This document shows, one piece after another, positions 25,356 through 37,958 of a stretch of 64,000 bases of DNA. Below the pieces are notes generated by a model that did no database searches, was not told the origin of the DNA, and worked only from the letters and a program-made list of their open reading frames with translations. Origin of the DNA: CAVWSM01 sp963757805. Lineage in GTDB: Bacteria > Actinomycetota > Actinomycetes > Jiangellales > Jiangellaceae. Positions within the stretch are counted from its first letter, which is position 1; every line of letters begins with the position of its first letter. Where the stretch lies: the NCBI GenBank assembly GCA_963757805.1, contig CAVWSM010000006.1, positions 1,178,001-1,242,000 of the forward strand, in the 5' to 3' direction. The translations under genes and the position numbers were made by a program.

Positions 25356-26258
25356 GTGGTCGCCGTCATCAGTAACGCCACCGCCCACGAGGACGCCGGC
25401 CGATCCCGGCGCAGGCGGCGGCGCATCGCCTACCTTCTGCTGCTGCCCGGCCTCTTGTGGCTCGGCATCTTCTTCGTCGCCCCGATCGTCACGTTGTTCG
25501 GCACGTCGCTGCAGACGCCGGTGCCGGGCGGCGACGTCGGGCAGTACGAACAGAGCTTCCGCTTCGCCAACTACACCGATGCCATCAGCGAGTACCTCCC
25601 GCACTTCGTGCGTTCGTTCGCGTACGCCGGAACCGCTACGGTGCTCGCGCTGCTCATCGGTTATCCGATCGCCTACTTCATCGCGTTCAAGGCCGGCCGC
25701 TGGCGCAACCTGCTGCTGGTGATGGTCGTGGCGCCGTTCTTCACGAGCTTCATCCTCCGCACGGTCGCCTGGCGGCAGATCCTGGCCGAAGAGGGCTTCG
25801 TCGTGCAGACGATGAAGACCATCGGCATCGTGCCCGACGACATGAACGTCACCGCGAGCGCCTTCGCCGTCATCATGGGTCTCACCTACAACTTCCTCGC
25901 CTTCATGACCCTGCCGATCTACGCGAGCCTCGAGCGCGTCGACCATCGCGTGATCGAGGCCGGCTCCGACCTCTACGGCAACGGGCTCAGCGTGCTGCGC
26001 AAGGTCACCGTGCCGCTGTCGATGCCGGGCATCGTTGCGGGCACCTTGTTGACGTTCATCCCGGCGTCTGGCGACTACGTCAACGCAGCCCTGCTCGGCA
26101 CCGCCCGCACGCAGATGATCGGCAACGTCGTCGAAAGCAGGTTCTTCCGCATCCAGGACTACCCGACTGCTGCCGCGCTGTCGTTCGTACTCATGGCGAC
26201 GATCCTCGTCTTCGTCACGCTCTACATCCGCCGTGCCGGGACAGAGGAGCTCGTGTGA
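25356..26258 (+). CDS. potB: Polyamine ABC transporter, permease (PotB type)
   Basis: Inner-membrane permease of 300 aa with about six transmembrane helices, the first at about residues 24-45 (IAYLLLLPGLLWLGIFFVAP). The EAA-type loop is visible as IEAGSDLYGNGLSVLRKVTVPLSMPGI, which contacts the ATPase. An arginine-rich N-terminal stretch fixes the inside orientation. GTG 25356 is preceded by GGACGAAGGA. The stop overlaps the potC start (GTGA at 26255-26258), so the permeases are made together. Confidence 0.92.
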   Translation: MVAVISNATAHEDAGRSRRRRRRIAYLLLLPGLLWLGIFFVAPIVTLFGTSLQTPVPGGDVGQYEQSFRFANYTDAISEYLPHFVRSFAYAGTATVLALLIGYPIAYFIAFKAGRWRNLLLVMVVAPFFTSFILRTVAWRQILAEEGFVVQTMKTIGIVPDDMNVTASAFAVIMGLTYNFLAFMTLPIYASLERVDHRVIEAGSDLYGNGLSVLRKVTVPLSMPGIVAGTLLTFIPASGDYVNAALLGTARTQMIGNVVESRFFRIQDYPTAAALSFVLMATILVFVTLYIRRAGTEELV

Positions 26259-27115
26259 GCATCGTCGAAGCCCAGGAGCAGGAGGCCATGCCACGCTCGT
26301 CGCGGCGCCGACCGACGGCGGTCCAGCAGGCCACCCGCTGGTTGCGCGAGCACCTGCTGCTCATCTTTGTGGTGCTGGCCTTCGCCTACATCTTCCTGCC
26401 GATCGCCTACGTCACCGTCTTCTCGTTCAACGAGCCCGGACGCAGCAACCTCACGTGGCGTGGCTTCACCCTCGAGAACTGGGCCAACCCGTGCGGCGCG
26501 CCGCAGGTGTGCGAATCGGTCGGCAACAGCCTCAAGATCGGTGTGCTCGCCACCATCGGCGCCACGGTGCTCGGGACGATGATCGCGTTCGCGCTCAGTC
26601 GCTACCGGTTCCGCGGCCGCGGCCCAGTCAACCTGCTCATCTTCCTGCCGATGGCCACGCCCGAGGTTGTGCTCGCCGCCTCGCTGCTGACGCTGTTCCT
26701 CAACCTCGGGACTTTCGAGCTCGGCTTCACGACGATCGTCATCGCGCACGTGATGTTCTGCATCAGCTTCGTCGTGGTCACGGTCAAGGCGAGGCTCGCG
26801 AGCCTCGACCCGAGGCTGGAAGAAGCGGCGATGGACCTCTACGGGAACGAGCGCGTCACGTTCCTGCGGGTGACCCTGCCGCTAGCGGCGCCCGGCATCA
26901 TCGGCGGCGCACTCCTGGCATTCAGCCTGTCGTTCGACGACTACATCATCACCAGCTTCAACTCCGGTGCCGTGGTGACGTTCCCCAAGTTCGTGTACGT
27001 GTCGGCGCAGCGGGGCATTCCCGCCCAGGCGTACGTGGTCGGCGCGGCCATGTTCTTCATCGCGCTGCTGCTTGTGGGTGGCGCCGAGCTGCTGCGCCGC
27101 CGCCGGGTGGTCTGA
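26255..27115 (+). CDS. potC: Polyamine ABC transporter, permease (PotC type)
   Basis: Second membrane permease, 286 aa, with about six transmembrane helices and an EAA loop EEAAMDLYGNERVTFLRVTLPLAAPGI. FDDYIITSFNSG near the C-terminus is typical of PotC. GTG 26255 is chosen because it overlaps the potB stop and AGAGGAGC lies just upstream; ATG 26288 would shorten the tail. The same frame is open back to 25457 inside potB, but that part is a shadow. It ends the pot operon, and the following 327 bp contain no secure gene. Confidence 0.92.
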   Translation: MSIVEAQEQEAMPRSSRRRPTAVQQATRWLREHLLLIFVVLAFAYIFLPIAYVTVFSFNEPGRSNLTWRGFTLENWANPCGAPQVCESVGNSLKIGVLATIGATVLGTMIAFALSRYRFRGRGPVNLLIFLPMATPEVVLAASLLTLFLNLGTFELGFTTIVIAHVMFCISFVVVTVKARLASLDPRLEEAAMDLYGNERVTFLRVTLPLAAPGIIGGALLAFSLSFDDYIITSFNSGAVVTFPKFVYVSAQRGIPAQAYVVGAAMFFIALLLVGGAELLRRRRVV

Positions 27116-27176
27116 CCGGGTCGCTCCTTCGGGCCGAATGACCACGTGAAGCAGGTTCTTCCCCGCATGACCAGGC

Positions 27177-27446
27177 ATGGGGGCCTGGGGGTGTGGGGTA
27201 AATCCTGGGGGTGGCTGCCGGGCAGCTGGGAGCTGTCGTAGTCGTGCGGAAGACCGAGCATGGTGGGCCGAATGGGATGCCAGGCGTCGGGCGATGCTCG
27301 GAGACGACTATGCGCCGCCGGCGGATGATGTGGTCGCCGACGCGCTTGCGGAGCACGGCGAGCGCCTGTGACGGCACGCGCTGGCGTCGTTGTTCCAGCT
27401 CCCGCATGGCGAGTATTCACGCATCGAGGTTCTTGGCTCTTCCTAA
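27177..27446 (+). pseudogene. Possible decayed small ORF in the potC-AAA spacer
   Basis: The 327 bp between potC and the AAA ATPase hold one stretch that looks coding. From 27177 a frame encodes 64 residues ending DDVVADALAEHGERL, stops at TGA 27369-27371, and the same frame then continues RHALASLFQLPHGEYSRI to a TAA at 27444-27446. The composition resembles actinobacterial coding sequence on both sides of the stop, so this may be a small gene with a CGA-to-TGA change or a gene remnant. I recognise no family. The stop abuts the 3' end of the convergent AAA gene. It could equally be a chance open frame. Confidence 0.25.
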
Positions 27447-29009
27447 GCCCTCCATTGCCCGCCCGTCAGGTGCGCTCTCGCGGACGGTCGCGGCGGTCCG
27501 GGAAAGTCAGTCGGAGCCATGTCGACGTCGGCGCCCGGTGTCCCCAGCAGACTGCGGGTGAACGCCTCGCTGTCGCCGAGAAGCTCGTCGAGGGCGATCG
27601 TCAGATGCTCATCAGAAACCGAGACGCCCGCATCCGCGGCGACCAGGACAGCCCGACGCAGGAGCTCCTTCGCGAAGGAGGCTGTGGTGCCTGCCGCCCG
27701 CTCTGCCGCCGCGTCGAGCGCCGCCTCCGTGAACGGCAGGCCGTGCGCATAGAGCCGGAGCAGGGCGCGGCGAGCCGCCTCGTCCGGCAATGGGATCTCC
27801 ACAGCAAGGTCGACGCGCCCCGGACGCTGCGCCAGCGCGGGCTCCAACAGGTCGGCCCGATTGGTCGTGAGCACGAACGCCACGTCGGCGTCCTCGGCCA
27901 GCCCGTCGAGCGAGTCAAGCACTTCGAATAGCAGCGGCTGCGCACCAGCGAAGTGGTCGCGGTGCTCGGCAACCAGGTCGCAGTCCTCTAGTACGACCAC
28001 CGCCGGCTGCAATGCGCGAGCCATCTCCGTGGCATCTCGGATGAAGCGGATCGAGGCGCCGGTGAGGAGCACCACGGTGACGCCGGGCAGCGCGCCGATG
28101 AGATAGCGCACCGTGTGCGTCTTGCCGGTGCCGGGCGGGCCATAGAGGAGCACTCCGCGCTTGAGGTGCTGTCCCGCGGACCGCAGTGCCTCCCGGTGCT
28201 GGGCGATGCCGATGACGTGCCGCGTAACACGCTCCAGCTGACCCACCGGGAGGATGACGTCGTCACGGCCAAGCTCGGGTCGACGCTGGAATGTGATGCC
28301 TCCGACGCCGGGCTCATACTCTGACGCGCCGAGCGTGATCACCTGACCGCGGAAAGCGCTGTGCTCCACCATCAGCTCGCGCATTTCGCTGAGGACCGCG
28401 GCCGCCACCGTTGCGTCGGGGGTCAGCACCTCCACGCGTGCGGCGGGCTGGCCGAACTGTGGGTTGCCGCCGCGCTGCAGCACGGCGACAGGCGTGTCGC
28501 CGTACCGGAACAGTCGAAGGCCAAACGACACCGCCTGCCGCTCCGAGTCGGGACCGGTCGGCAGGTTGTTGTAGTCGACCGCCCCGACCGGAAACTGCCG
28601 CCAGCGCCTGGACATGTCGATGATCTCGGCGAACGAGTGATGCTGGCGTTGATCGCCACCGCCGACGCCCAGGATGCGCCGCGTCGGGGTCGCGGCTCGC
28701 AATCACATCGAGGGCGATGTCCACGTTGACGAGTTGGTGCGCGGGAAACAGCTCGTTCACGACAGGCAGCGCGCGAGGCTCGACGCCGAGATGCGAACGC
28801 AGCGGCTCGGCCAGGGGAGTGCCGGTGTCGTCGCGGCGCCCGACCTGGTGCACAACCTGCTCGAGGAACTGCTGGAACGCCTCGACGAACTCCCACGACC
28901 GCGCGTCAAGCACCGGTGGCTCGCCCTCCTCACCGCTGTCAGGCGACGGGTTGCCGGGCGCGCCAGTACTGGCGGACCCGTACGAGAAGAAGCCACCACC
29001 CTGCGACAT
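27443..29009 (-). CDS. AAA-family ATPase, one frameshift
   Basis: A composite of about 522 aa in two frames joined near 28675-28690. The N-terminal part (from ATG 29009) starts MSQGGGFFSYGSAS and reaches VNVDIALDVIASRDPDAA. The second frame continues ILGVGGGDQRQHHSFAEII and contains a full AAA module: Walker A GPPGTGKT, Walker B VVVLEDCDLV, sensor-1 VLTTNRADLLEPAL and the arginine-finger-like RPGRVD. The central AAA class is clear; the substrate is unknown. The divergent neighbour is a small ORF, and ald lies upstream on the same strand 53 bp away. The frameshift is most likely a sequence error. Confidence 0.8.
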
Positions 29010-29062
29010 GGCTCCGGACGATAGCGGTGCGGCAAGCGATTCCGCTTGCCTTTCCGCGGGCG

Positions 29063-30179
29063 TCAGGCGATGACGTCGGCGATGTCCTCGGCGGGCAGCT
29101 CGTGCGCCTGCGCCACCGCGTCGTTGGTGAGCACGCCGTGGTGCGTGTGCAGGCCCTTCGCCAGCGCCGCGTCCTCGCGGAGTGCGTCGCGCCAGCCCTT
29201 GTCTGCGAGCGCAACGGCGTACGGCAGTGTCACGTTGGTCAGCGCGTACGTTGACGTGTGCGGCACGGCACCGGGCATGTTGGCGACGCAGTAGAACACC
29301 GACTCGTGCACCCGGTAGGTGGGATCGGCGTGCGTTGTCGGGCGCGAGTCTTCGAAGCAGCCGCCCTGGTCGATGGCGATGTCGACGAGCACGCTCCCCG
29401 GCTTCATCCGCTCGACCATCGCGTTGCTGACGAGGCGCGGAGCCTTGGCCCCGGGGATGAGCACGGCGCCGATGACCAGGTCGGCGGCGAGCACCTCACG
29501 CTCGATCTCGTACGAATTGGCGGCGACCGTCTTGAGCGCGCCGCGGTAGATGCGGTCGAGGTCCTTGAGCTTGGTCACGTCGCGGTCGAGCACCGTCACA
29601 TCGGCGCCCATGCCGACGGCGATCGCTGCCGCGTTGGCGCCAGACACGCCGCCGCCGAGGACGACGACCTTGGCCGGGCGAACCCCGGGCACGCCGCCGA
29701 GCAGGACGCCGCGGCCGCCGTTGGCGCGCATCAGGCTGTCGGCGCCGACCTGCGTGGCGAGCCGACCGGCCACCTCGCTCATCGGGGCGAGCAGCGGAAG
29801 GGCGCCGTTGGCGAGCTGCACGGTCTCGTACGCGATGCTCGTGGTGCCCGACGGCCAGCAGGGCGTCGGTGCACGGCCGGGAGGCCGCAAGGTGCAGGTA
29901 GGTGAAGAGCACCTGGTCGCGGCGTAGCCGGTGGTACTCCTCGGCGATCGGCTCCTTGACCTTGAGCAGCAGCTCGGCCTCGGCCCAGACCTCGTCGGCG
30001 GTGTCGAGGATCTTGGCGCCCGCGGCGAGGAACTCCTCGTCGGTGATCGACGAGCCCAGGCCCGCACCACGCTCGATGACGACGTCGTGCCCGCGGCTGG
30101 CGAGCTCGTGGACGCCGGCCGGCGTCACCGCGACGCGGTACTCGTGGTTCTTGACCTCACGGGGTATCCCGACGCGCAT
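29063..30179 (-). CDS. ald: Alanine dehydrogenase, one frameshift
   Basis: Oxidatively deaminates L-alanine to pyruvate and ammonia with NAD. The N-terminal frame starts at ATG 30179 with MRVGIPREVKNHEYRVA and the second frame picks up TTSIAYETVQLANG, then the NAD motif VVVLGGGVSGANAAAIAVGMGADVTVLD, with PGAVPHTSTYALTNVTLPY near the end. The switch falls at a three-base C run (29847-29849 on the plus strand); removing one base gives 371 aa, the normal length. GAGGAAG lies six bases before the start. It is divergent from agmatinase. In this island it could recycle alanine made by a putrescine:pyruvate aminotransferase. Sequence error is more likely than true loss. Confidence 0.88.
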
Positions 30180-30338
30180 GGGCACTTCCTCTGGTGGGTG
30201 ATGTGGGGCTGCTGCCGATGAGTGTGAGGCCATTAGGGCCTAAAAGCAAGAGATTCGATGGAGGACCGCCCAGATGACCTTGTAAACCATCCATCACCGT
30301 CCGTACGGCCGTCTCCGCGGCGTGGCAGGATGCCGCGC
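30180..30338. promoter_or_regulatory. Divergent ald-agmatinase control region
   Basis: A 159-bp space between ald (minus) and the agmatinase gene (plus). TTAGGGCCTAA at 30233-30243 is a 5-bp-arm palindrome around one central base and lies about 55 bp upstream of the ald start. The arrangement would suit an operator for an amino-acid-responsive regulator of ald, but no regulator gene is adjacent. Palindrome seen; function inferred. Confidence 0.3.
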
Positions 30339-31409
30339 ATGTCCCGTTATGGCTCGCAGTACGGACCGGATCTGACCTTCCTCGGTGTCGATGCATGTGA
30401 CCTATCCGACACCGCGACCTTCGCCGACGCGGACGTGGTGATCATTGGCGCGCCGTTCGACGGTGGCACCTCGCACCGGCCTGGCACCAGGTTCGGCCCC
30501 GGCGCCATGCGACAGGCCTGCTACATCGCACAGAACGGTTCGCGACCCTCTCTTGCGCTGCGGACCGACGGGCTCAGAGACCTGCGGGTCTACGACGGCG
30601 GCGACGTCGAGTGCTTCTCCGGCGACATCGAGCGCAGCATCCGTGACATCGAGGCGGCGGTGCACGCCGTCAGTGCCGCAGGCGCGGTGCCACTCGTACT
30701 CGGCGGCGATCATACGATCGCCCTGCCGGACGCCACGGGTGTCGCTCGGCACCACGGGTTCGGCCGGGTCTCGATGATCCACTTCGACGCGCATGCCGAC
30801 ACCGGGCATATCGAGTTCGGGTCGTTGTACGGCCACGGCCAGCCGATGCGGCGGCTCATCGAGTCGGGCGCGCTGCGCGGCGACCGGTTCCTGCAGATCG
30901 GGCTACGGGGCTACTGGCCCGGCCCGGAGACGCTCGACTGGATGGCTGCGCAGCGGATGCGGTCGTACGAGATGAGCGAGATCGTCGCCCGCGGCCTCGA
31001 CGAATGCCTGAGCGAGGCGATGGGCATCGCGATGGACGACTGCGACGGGGTGTTCCTGTCGGTCGACGTCGACGTGTGCGACCCGGGGCACGCGCCGGGC
31101 ACCGGCACGCCGGAGCCCGGTGGCCTGACCGCGCGGCAGCTGCTCGACTCCGTTCGGCAAGTCGCCTATGAAGTGCCCATTCTCGGCATGGACGTGGTCG
31201 AGGTGTCCCCGCCGTACGACCACGCCGAGCTCACCGCCTATCTCGGCAACCGCGTCGTGCTGGAGGCGCTGTCGGCGATGGCCCGGCGCCGGCTGGACGA
31301 GCGGACCGGCGACGCGGTGGGACCCGACGCGGCCGCTGCTGGACGGCCGCGGCTGAGCCACGCGGATATTCCGGTGACTGCACACCGGGGCGAAAGGCAT
31401 CCTGGCTGA
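30339..31409 (+). CDS. speB: Agmatinase family ureohydrolase
   Basis: Hydrolyses agmatine to putrescine and urea using a dimanganese centre. The 356-aa protein has the metal motifs GGDHTIALP, HFDAHADTG and SVDVDVCDPGHAPGTGTPEPGG, plus VVIIGAPFDGGTSHRPGTRFGP at the start of the fold. ATG 30339 is used, with GGCAGG about ten bases upstream; ATG 30330 is an alternative. Guanidinobutyrase or another ureohydrolase specificity is possible, but the polyamine context supports agmatine. The LysE-type gene starts two bases after its stop. Confidence 0.88.
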   Translation: MSRYGSQYGPDLTFLGVDACDLSDTATFADADVVIIGAPFDGGTSHRPGTRFGPGAMRQACYIAQNGSRPSLALRTDGLRDLRVYDGGDVECFSGDIERSIRDIEAAVHAVSAAGAVPLVLGGDHTIALPDATGVARHHGFGRVSMIHFDAHADTGHIEFGSLYGHGQPMRRLIESGALRGDRFLQIGLRGYWPGPETLDWMAAQRMRSYEMSEIVARGLDECLSEAMGIAMDDCDGVFLSVDVDVCDPGHAPGTGTPEPGGLTARQLLDSVRQVAYEVPILGMDVVEVSPPYDHAELTAYLGNRVVLEALSAMARRRLDERTGDAVGPDAAAAGRPRLSHADIPVTAHRGERHPG

Positions 31410-31410
31410 C

Positions 31411-32040
31411 GTGGACGCACTGTTTCTGGGCATGGGGCTCGGCCTGTTCGTGGCCGCGCAACCCGGCCCTGTCTCCCTGCTGCTGGTGCGCACGATCGCG
31501 CGCGGCCGCCGGCTCGCCGGGTTCATGATCGGCGTGGCTGCGGCGGTGGTCGACACTGTCTACGCGTCGCTTGGTGCGGCAGGGGTGGCGCCGCTGCTGC
31601 AGTGGGGGCCACTGCGGCTCGCGCTCGGTCTGGTGGGCGGGGGAGTCCTGGTGTTCATCGGCGCGCGGACATTGTGGAGTGCATGGCGCGTCCGCGCTGG
31701 CATGGAAACCGACGAGGAAGTCGCCTCGCCACGGCGCGCATTCCTGACGGGCCTGGCGGCCACTGCGTCCAACCCGCTGACCATTGCGTCCTGGGCGGCG
31801 ATCTTCGCTGCGGCATCGGTCGCCGGTGCGGCCAACTCCGCGTCGGGCGCGGTGCTGCTTGTCGCCGGGACCGGGCTGGGGAGTGTCGCCTGGTTCGCCG
31901 GGTTGAGCCTGGGCGCTGGCGCCGTAGTCCGGCGCGTCGGCTATCGCTGGGTGCCGGTGCTCGACATCGGCTGCGGTGTTGGCCTCGTCGGCTTCGGTGC
32001 CGCGCTTGGGATCCGTACGGCGGCCACTGCGGAGAGCTAG
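31411..32040 (+). CDS. LysE family amino-acid exporter
   Basis: A 209-aa integral membrane protein with about six hydrophobic helices. The family N-terminus FLGMGLGLFVAAQPGPVSLL, the RRLAGFMIGVAAAVVD helix and the ATASNPLTIASWAAIF motif identify the LysE/RhtB transporters. Substrate is unknown; a basic amino acid or other metabolite is possible. GTG 31411 lies two bases after the agmatinase stop, so they form a pair. The gene ends at 32040 and faces the ligase gene across a repeat-bearing spacer. Confidence 0.88.
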   Translation: MDALFLGMGLGLFVAAQPGPVSLLLVRTIARGRRLAGFMIGVAAAVVDTVYASLGAAGVAPLLQWGPLRLALGLVGGGVLVFIGARTLWSAWRVRAGMETDEEVASPRRAFLTGLAATASNPLTIASWAAIFAAASVAGAANSASGAVLLVAGTGLGSVAWFAGLSLGAGAVVRRVGYRWVPVLDIGCGVGLVGFGAALGIRTAATAES

Positions 32041-32060
32041 CGCGCGCGTCGCCGAGAGTG

Positions 32061-32103
32061 CTGGGGCGCCTCAATGTTGCTCTGACGACCGATTTCCGCC
32101 CCG
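32061..32103 (-). repeat. Dispersed repeat, copy C (reverse)
   Basis: Reverse-orientation relative of copies A and B. It starts with TGGGGCGCCTCA (32062-32073, one mismatch to the palindrome) and continues through GTTGCTCTGACGAC to ATTTCCGCCCC. The hairpin arms are kept partly through G-T pairs. It lies between lysE and the convergent ligase gene. Confidence 0.7.
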
Positions 32104-32124
32104 TGCGGCCGCGCCTGCCTGGTG

Positions 32125-32165
32125 CTGGGGCGCCCCAGCGTTGCTCTGGCGACAGTTTTGCGCCA
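32125..32165 (-). repeat. Dispersed repeat, copy D (reverse)
   Basis: Second reverse copy, about 64 bp after copy C, with an exact TGGGGCGCCCCA at 32126-32137 and the hairpin GTTGCTCTGGCGAC. The 189-bp space between the lysE stop (32040) and the ligase stop (32230) contains only these two copies and no gene. Confidence 0.75.
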
Positions 32166-32229
32166 CACGGTCAGGCAGTGCTCGAGCGCGGTCTGGCACT
32201 TGACTGATTGGATGCGACACAGGCGGGCG

Positions 32230-33806
32230 CTACGTGCGCTGCGCGCTCGCTTCCTCGAGCAGGATTCGCTCGGCCTTGCGGTAGGTCGAGTCGGCCTCGG
32301 CCGGGCGAGTCGGCGACGGCGGTGAGACCGACCCGGCCGTGCTCGGTCAGGCAGCTGATCATGTGGAAGACGACGCCGCGCTGCCGCGCCTGGTCGAAGT
32401 GCAGCCCGCGCCTGGCGACGATGTCGAACAGATCGTCGATGCTCAGCGCGCGCAGCGCTGGCGACTCGAGGTGGTCGGTGGCGACGAGGTGCTTCTCGCG
32501 GCCGGTCGGCGTGAGGAACAGCGCCGGTCGACGGGTCGTAGCGGCCGTCGGTGAGGAACTGCAGGGTCAGGAACGGGTGCGTCGTGCCGCCCTTGCGCAA
32601 GTTGAGCTCGATGGCGTACGGCGTCCACGCGCCCGGCGGAGTCCTTCACGACGACGAAGTCGATCGCAAACCGGCCCTGCACGCCCTCGCGGGCAAGTCG
32701 TTGCCCGATGGTCAGCGCATCCTGCGCTGATCGCCCTGGCGTAGGCGAAGTCGGCCGGGAACCGGCAGCCGAGGTAGCTCTGCCCGCTTGGTCCGCCGAG
32801 CAGCTGGTCGTGCGTCGACAGCAGCTCGATCTCTCCGAGGGGAGTCACGCGCAGCTGCACGCTTGGGCTGCGCAGCTCGATGCCGGTGATCAGCTCCTCG
32901 ACGATGCCCCCTCGCTCGGCAAGCTTTGCCACGTAGTCGTCGAAATGACACGGTGGCCGACTCGAAGCGCATCTGGCGCACTCGCAGATCGATGGCGTCC
33001 CGCTCGTCGTGCGACCCTGGCGGCGGTAGACCGTCAAGGTCGACCAGGGCGTTTCCCGCGCCGGAGACGCCTTCGTTGAGCTTTACGAGCGCCTGCGACA
33101 CGGTTGGGCGCTGCGCCCGAAGGTGGATGAGCGGCGCCGACGACTTCGTCGATGTCGTGCAGGTCCTCGAAGCCTATCGGATGGCGGACGCCCTCCTGCG
33201 CGAACAGCCGGCGGCAGCCGGTCTTCGTGCCTAGTGGCGAACAGCCTGCGGGTCGGCGCCGTACATGGGGATGCCCAACGCCAGCGCCACGTCGCGCTCC
33301 AGGGACGTGGTGTTGTAGGGGATGAGGTGCGAGCGCGAGCGGTCGGGGATGAGCGCCGCGATCCGGCGCAGCAGCCGCGGACGCTCGAGTAGCTTCTCGC
33401 TGAGCGAGCGCGGCGATCGCGTCACCGACCGACACCAGGTGCAGGCGGGCCCTGCGCGTGGCTCGGAATGATGCCCGGGAGCAGTGCGAGGTAGTACTCG
33501 ACGATGGACGGCGTGATGGGCGTCGACGTCACGTAGATCATGCGCAGCCTCGGTTGACGCAACAGGAGCAGCAGGAACAGGAAACGCTCCTCGTACGCCT
33601 GGTTCATCGATCCGCTGCCGGTGCCGACGCGGTCAAGAGTCACTGAGGGGATGACGACGACCGACTCGCCCTCCTCATTAAGGCGCATCGTCCGCCAGAC
33701 GGACGGCATCTGTTCCTGAAGGCGGTCGAACCGTCGGTAAAGCTCGTCGTCACTGAGATCGCGAAGTGCCGCCTCGGCTCGGCGCCGGCATTTGGCCGGT
33801 GCTCAC
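32230..33806 (-). CDS. PGM1-like ATP-grasp peptide ligase, many frameshifts
   Basis: Composite protein of about 520 aa read across at least six frame changes. In order: ALRDLSDDELYRRFDRLQEQ, VVVIPSVTLDRVGTGS, AYEERFLFLLLLLRQPRLRM, a HLIPYNTTSLERDVALALG segment, LGTKTGCRRLFAQEGVRHPI, VKLNEGVSGAGNALVDLDGL, EELITGIELRSPSVQLRVTP, GRFAIDFVVVKD and a C-terminal ISCLTEHGRVGLTAVADSP. This is the pattern of actinobacterial peptide ligases related to PGM1, which use ATP to join a carboxylate and an amine; the substrate here is unknown. GTG 33806 overlaps the cyclase stop (GTGA at 33803-33806). The stop TAG is at 32230-32232. Frameshifts are spread evenly without lost segments, which points to sequence error. 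Confidence 0.7.
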
Positions 33807-34943
33807 GACGTCACCCGGGCCGCGTCCAGGCCCTTGATGTCGAAGGCGCGCACCGGGCGGCTGAACCCCCGCAATGACAGGTCGCCGACCAGGTCGCTGA
33901 CGACGAACTCCTCGGCATCTGCCTGCACGCGTTGGGTGGCGAGGATCTGCCAGGGCTGCTGCTTCCGCGCACAGCCGGGCCGCGAGATTGGTGACACTGC
34001 CGATAGCTGCGTAGTCGAAGCGACCTTCGAAGCCGATGCGGCCCGAGCGTCGCAAAGCCGTGCGCGATACCGATGGCCAAGGCGAGGTCATAGCCGCGAC
34101 GTGACCACGTCGTCGGCGAGCTCGCTGCGCTCTGTTCGCGCATGGCCACCGCCATGCGGACGGCCCGCAGCTGCGGATCGTCGCACGGGGATCGGATCGT
34201 TGAAGAACACCATGAGCCCGTCACCGGCGAACCGTTCTAGCGTGCCCTCGAAGCGGAAGATGAGATCACCGAGTGCCGAGTGGTAGCTCCCGAGGACCTC
34301 CATGACCTCCTCTGGTTCAGCCGTCTCGGCGAACGGTGTGAAGCCGCGCAGGTCGCAGAACACGACGGTGATCTCGCGTCGGTGGCTCTCCAGGAACGAC
34401 TCGTCACCTGACGTCACCACGAGCTCGGCGAGTTGCGGAGACAAGAATCTGCGTAGGCGCCCGACGCGCTGCAGCTCGTCCACCTGTTCCTGCACGCGCT
34501 ACCTCGAGTTGCTCGGCCCAGGCAGCGAGCTCGGCCACGTTGCTGCTCGATGGTGTCGTGGTAGCGCTTCACCCGGATGAGGGAGCGGATGCGAGCCAGC
34601 AGCTCGGACTGGTCGAACGGCTTGGTGACGAAGTCATCGGCTCCGGCCTCGATCGCCCGCAGCTTCTCCTGGTCCCCGCTAGCGGTGATCATGATCGACT
34701 GGAAGGTAGGCCGTGCTGGGATCGTCGCGAATCCGGCGGCACACCTCGTACCCGTCCATCCCCGGCATCAGGATGTCGAGAAGCACGACGTCGGGCTTGT
34801 GCTCTGCCAGGCTCGCCAAACCTTCCTCACCGGATGCGGCGGTCACCACCTGATAGCCACGAGGTGAGAGGACGGCATCGAGAAGCCGGAGATTCTGCGG
34901 CGAGATCGTCGATGGCGAGGACAGTGGCGGTTGCATCGCTCAT
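33803..34943 (-). CDS. Receiver-linked class III adenylate/guanylate cyclase, frameshifted
   Basis: Composite of about 380 aa. After MSDATATVLAIDD the receiver domain continues in other frames with PQNLRLLDAVLSPRGYQVVT, DVVLLDILMPGMDGYEV (phospho-acceptor Asp) and ADDFVTKPFDQSELLARI. A short coiled segment (QEQVDELQRVGRLRRFLS) leads to a class III nucleotide cyclase domain: EITVVFCDLRGFTPFAE, LERFAGDGLMVFFND and IGIAHGFATLGRIGFEGRFD, ending GLDAARVTS. It would make cAMP or cGMP under phosphorelay control. ATG 34943 has a strong AAGGAGGT six bases upstream. The stop overlaps the ligase start. About six frame changes are needed, so residue-level claims are limited. Confidence 0.72.
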
Positions 34944-35341
34944 CCCTCTACCTCCTTGCGGGCGAAGGAAGGATCGAACCTGGTCGGGGAGACTCCCTGA
35001 CGCTGATTGGCTTCTCAAGGTAGCCGTCGAAGCCCGGCACGGAGCGCGCGTTCGCGGTCGTCCTTCATGGCTTGCGCGGTGACCGCTACGACGGGGATCG
35101 ATCGTGTCGACGGGCTTGCGCGGAGCAGCTGCAGCGCCTCGATGCCGCCCATGCCAGGCAGTTGGAGGTCCATGAGCACAAGATCGGGTGACCGCTCCTC
35201 GACGAGTGCCACGCCGTCTTCCGCATTGGGGGCTTCGATGACCTGGAAACCTGCGTAGTCGAGCACGTCGCGGACGAGCTTGCGGTTTCGTTCGTTGTCC
35301 TCGACGACGAGTATCAGGTGCTCGTTCAGCTTGCTCTGCGC

Positions 35342-35345
<4 letters not shown>
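34940..35345 (-). CDS. Single-domain response regulator, frameshifted
   Basis: Receiver-only protein of about 135 aa. It begins MSAEQAERA at ATG 35345, then in a second frame ILVVEDNERNRKLVRDVLDY, LVLMDLQLPGMGG (phospho-acceptor Asp), IPVVAVTAQAMKDDRERALR and, after another slip, FDGYLEKPISV. The conserved Thr/Ala and Lys positions of a receiver are all present. It resembles DivK-type relay proteins. The start overlaps the kinase stop (ATGA at 35342-35345). The end is uncertain between 34940 and 34948 because the frames diverge near the cyclase start. Confidence 0.7.
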
Positions 35346-37958
<2,613 letters not shown>

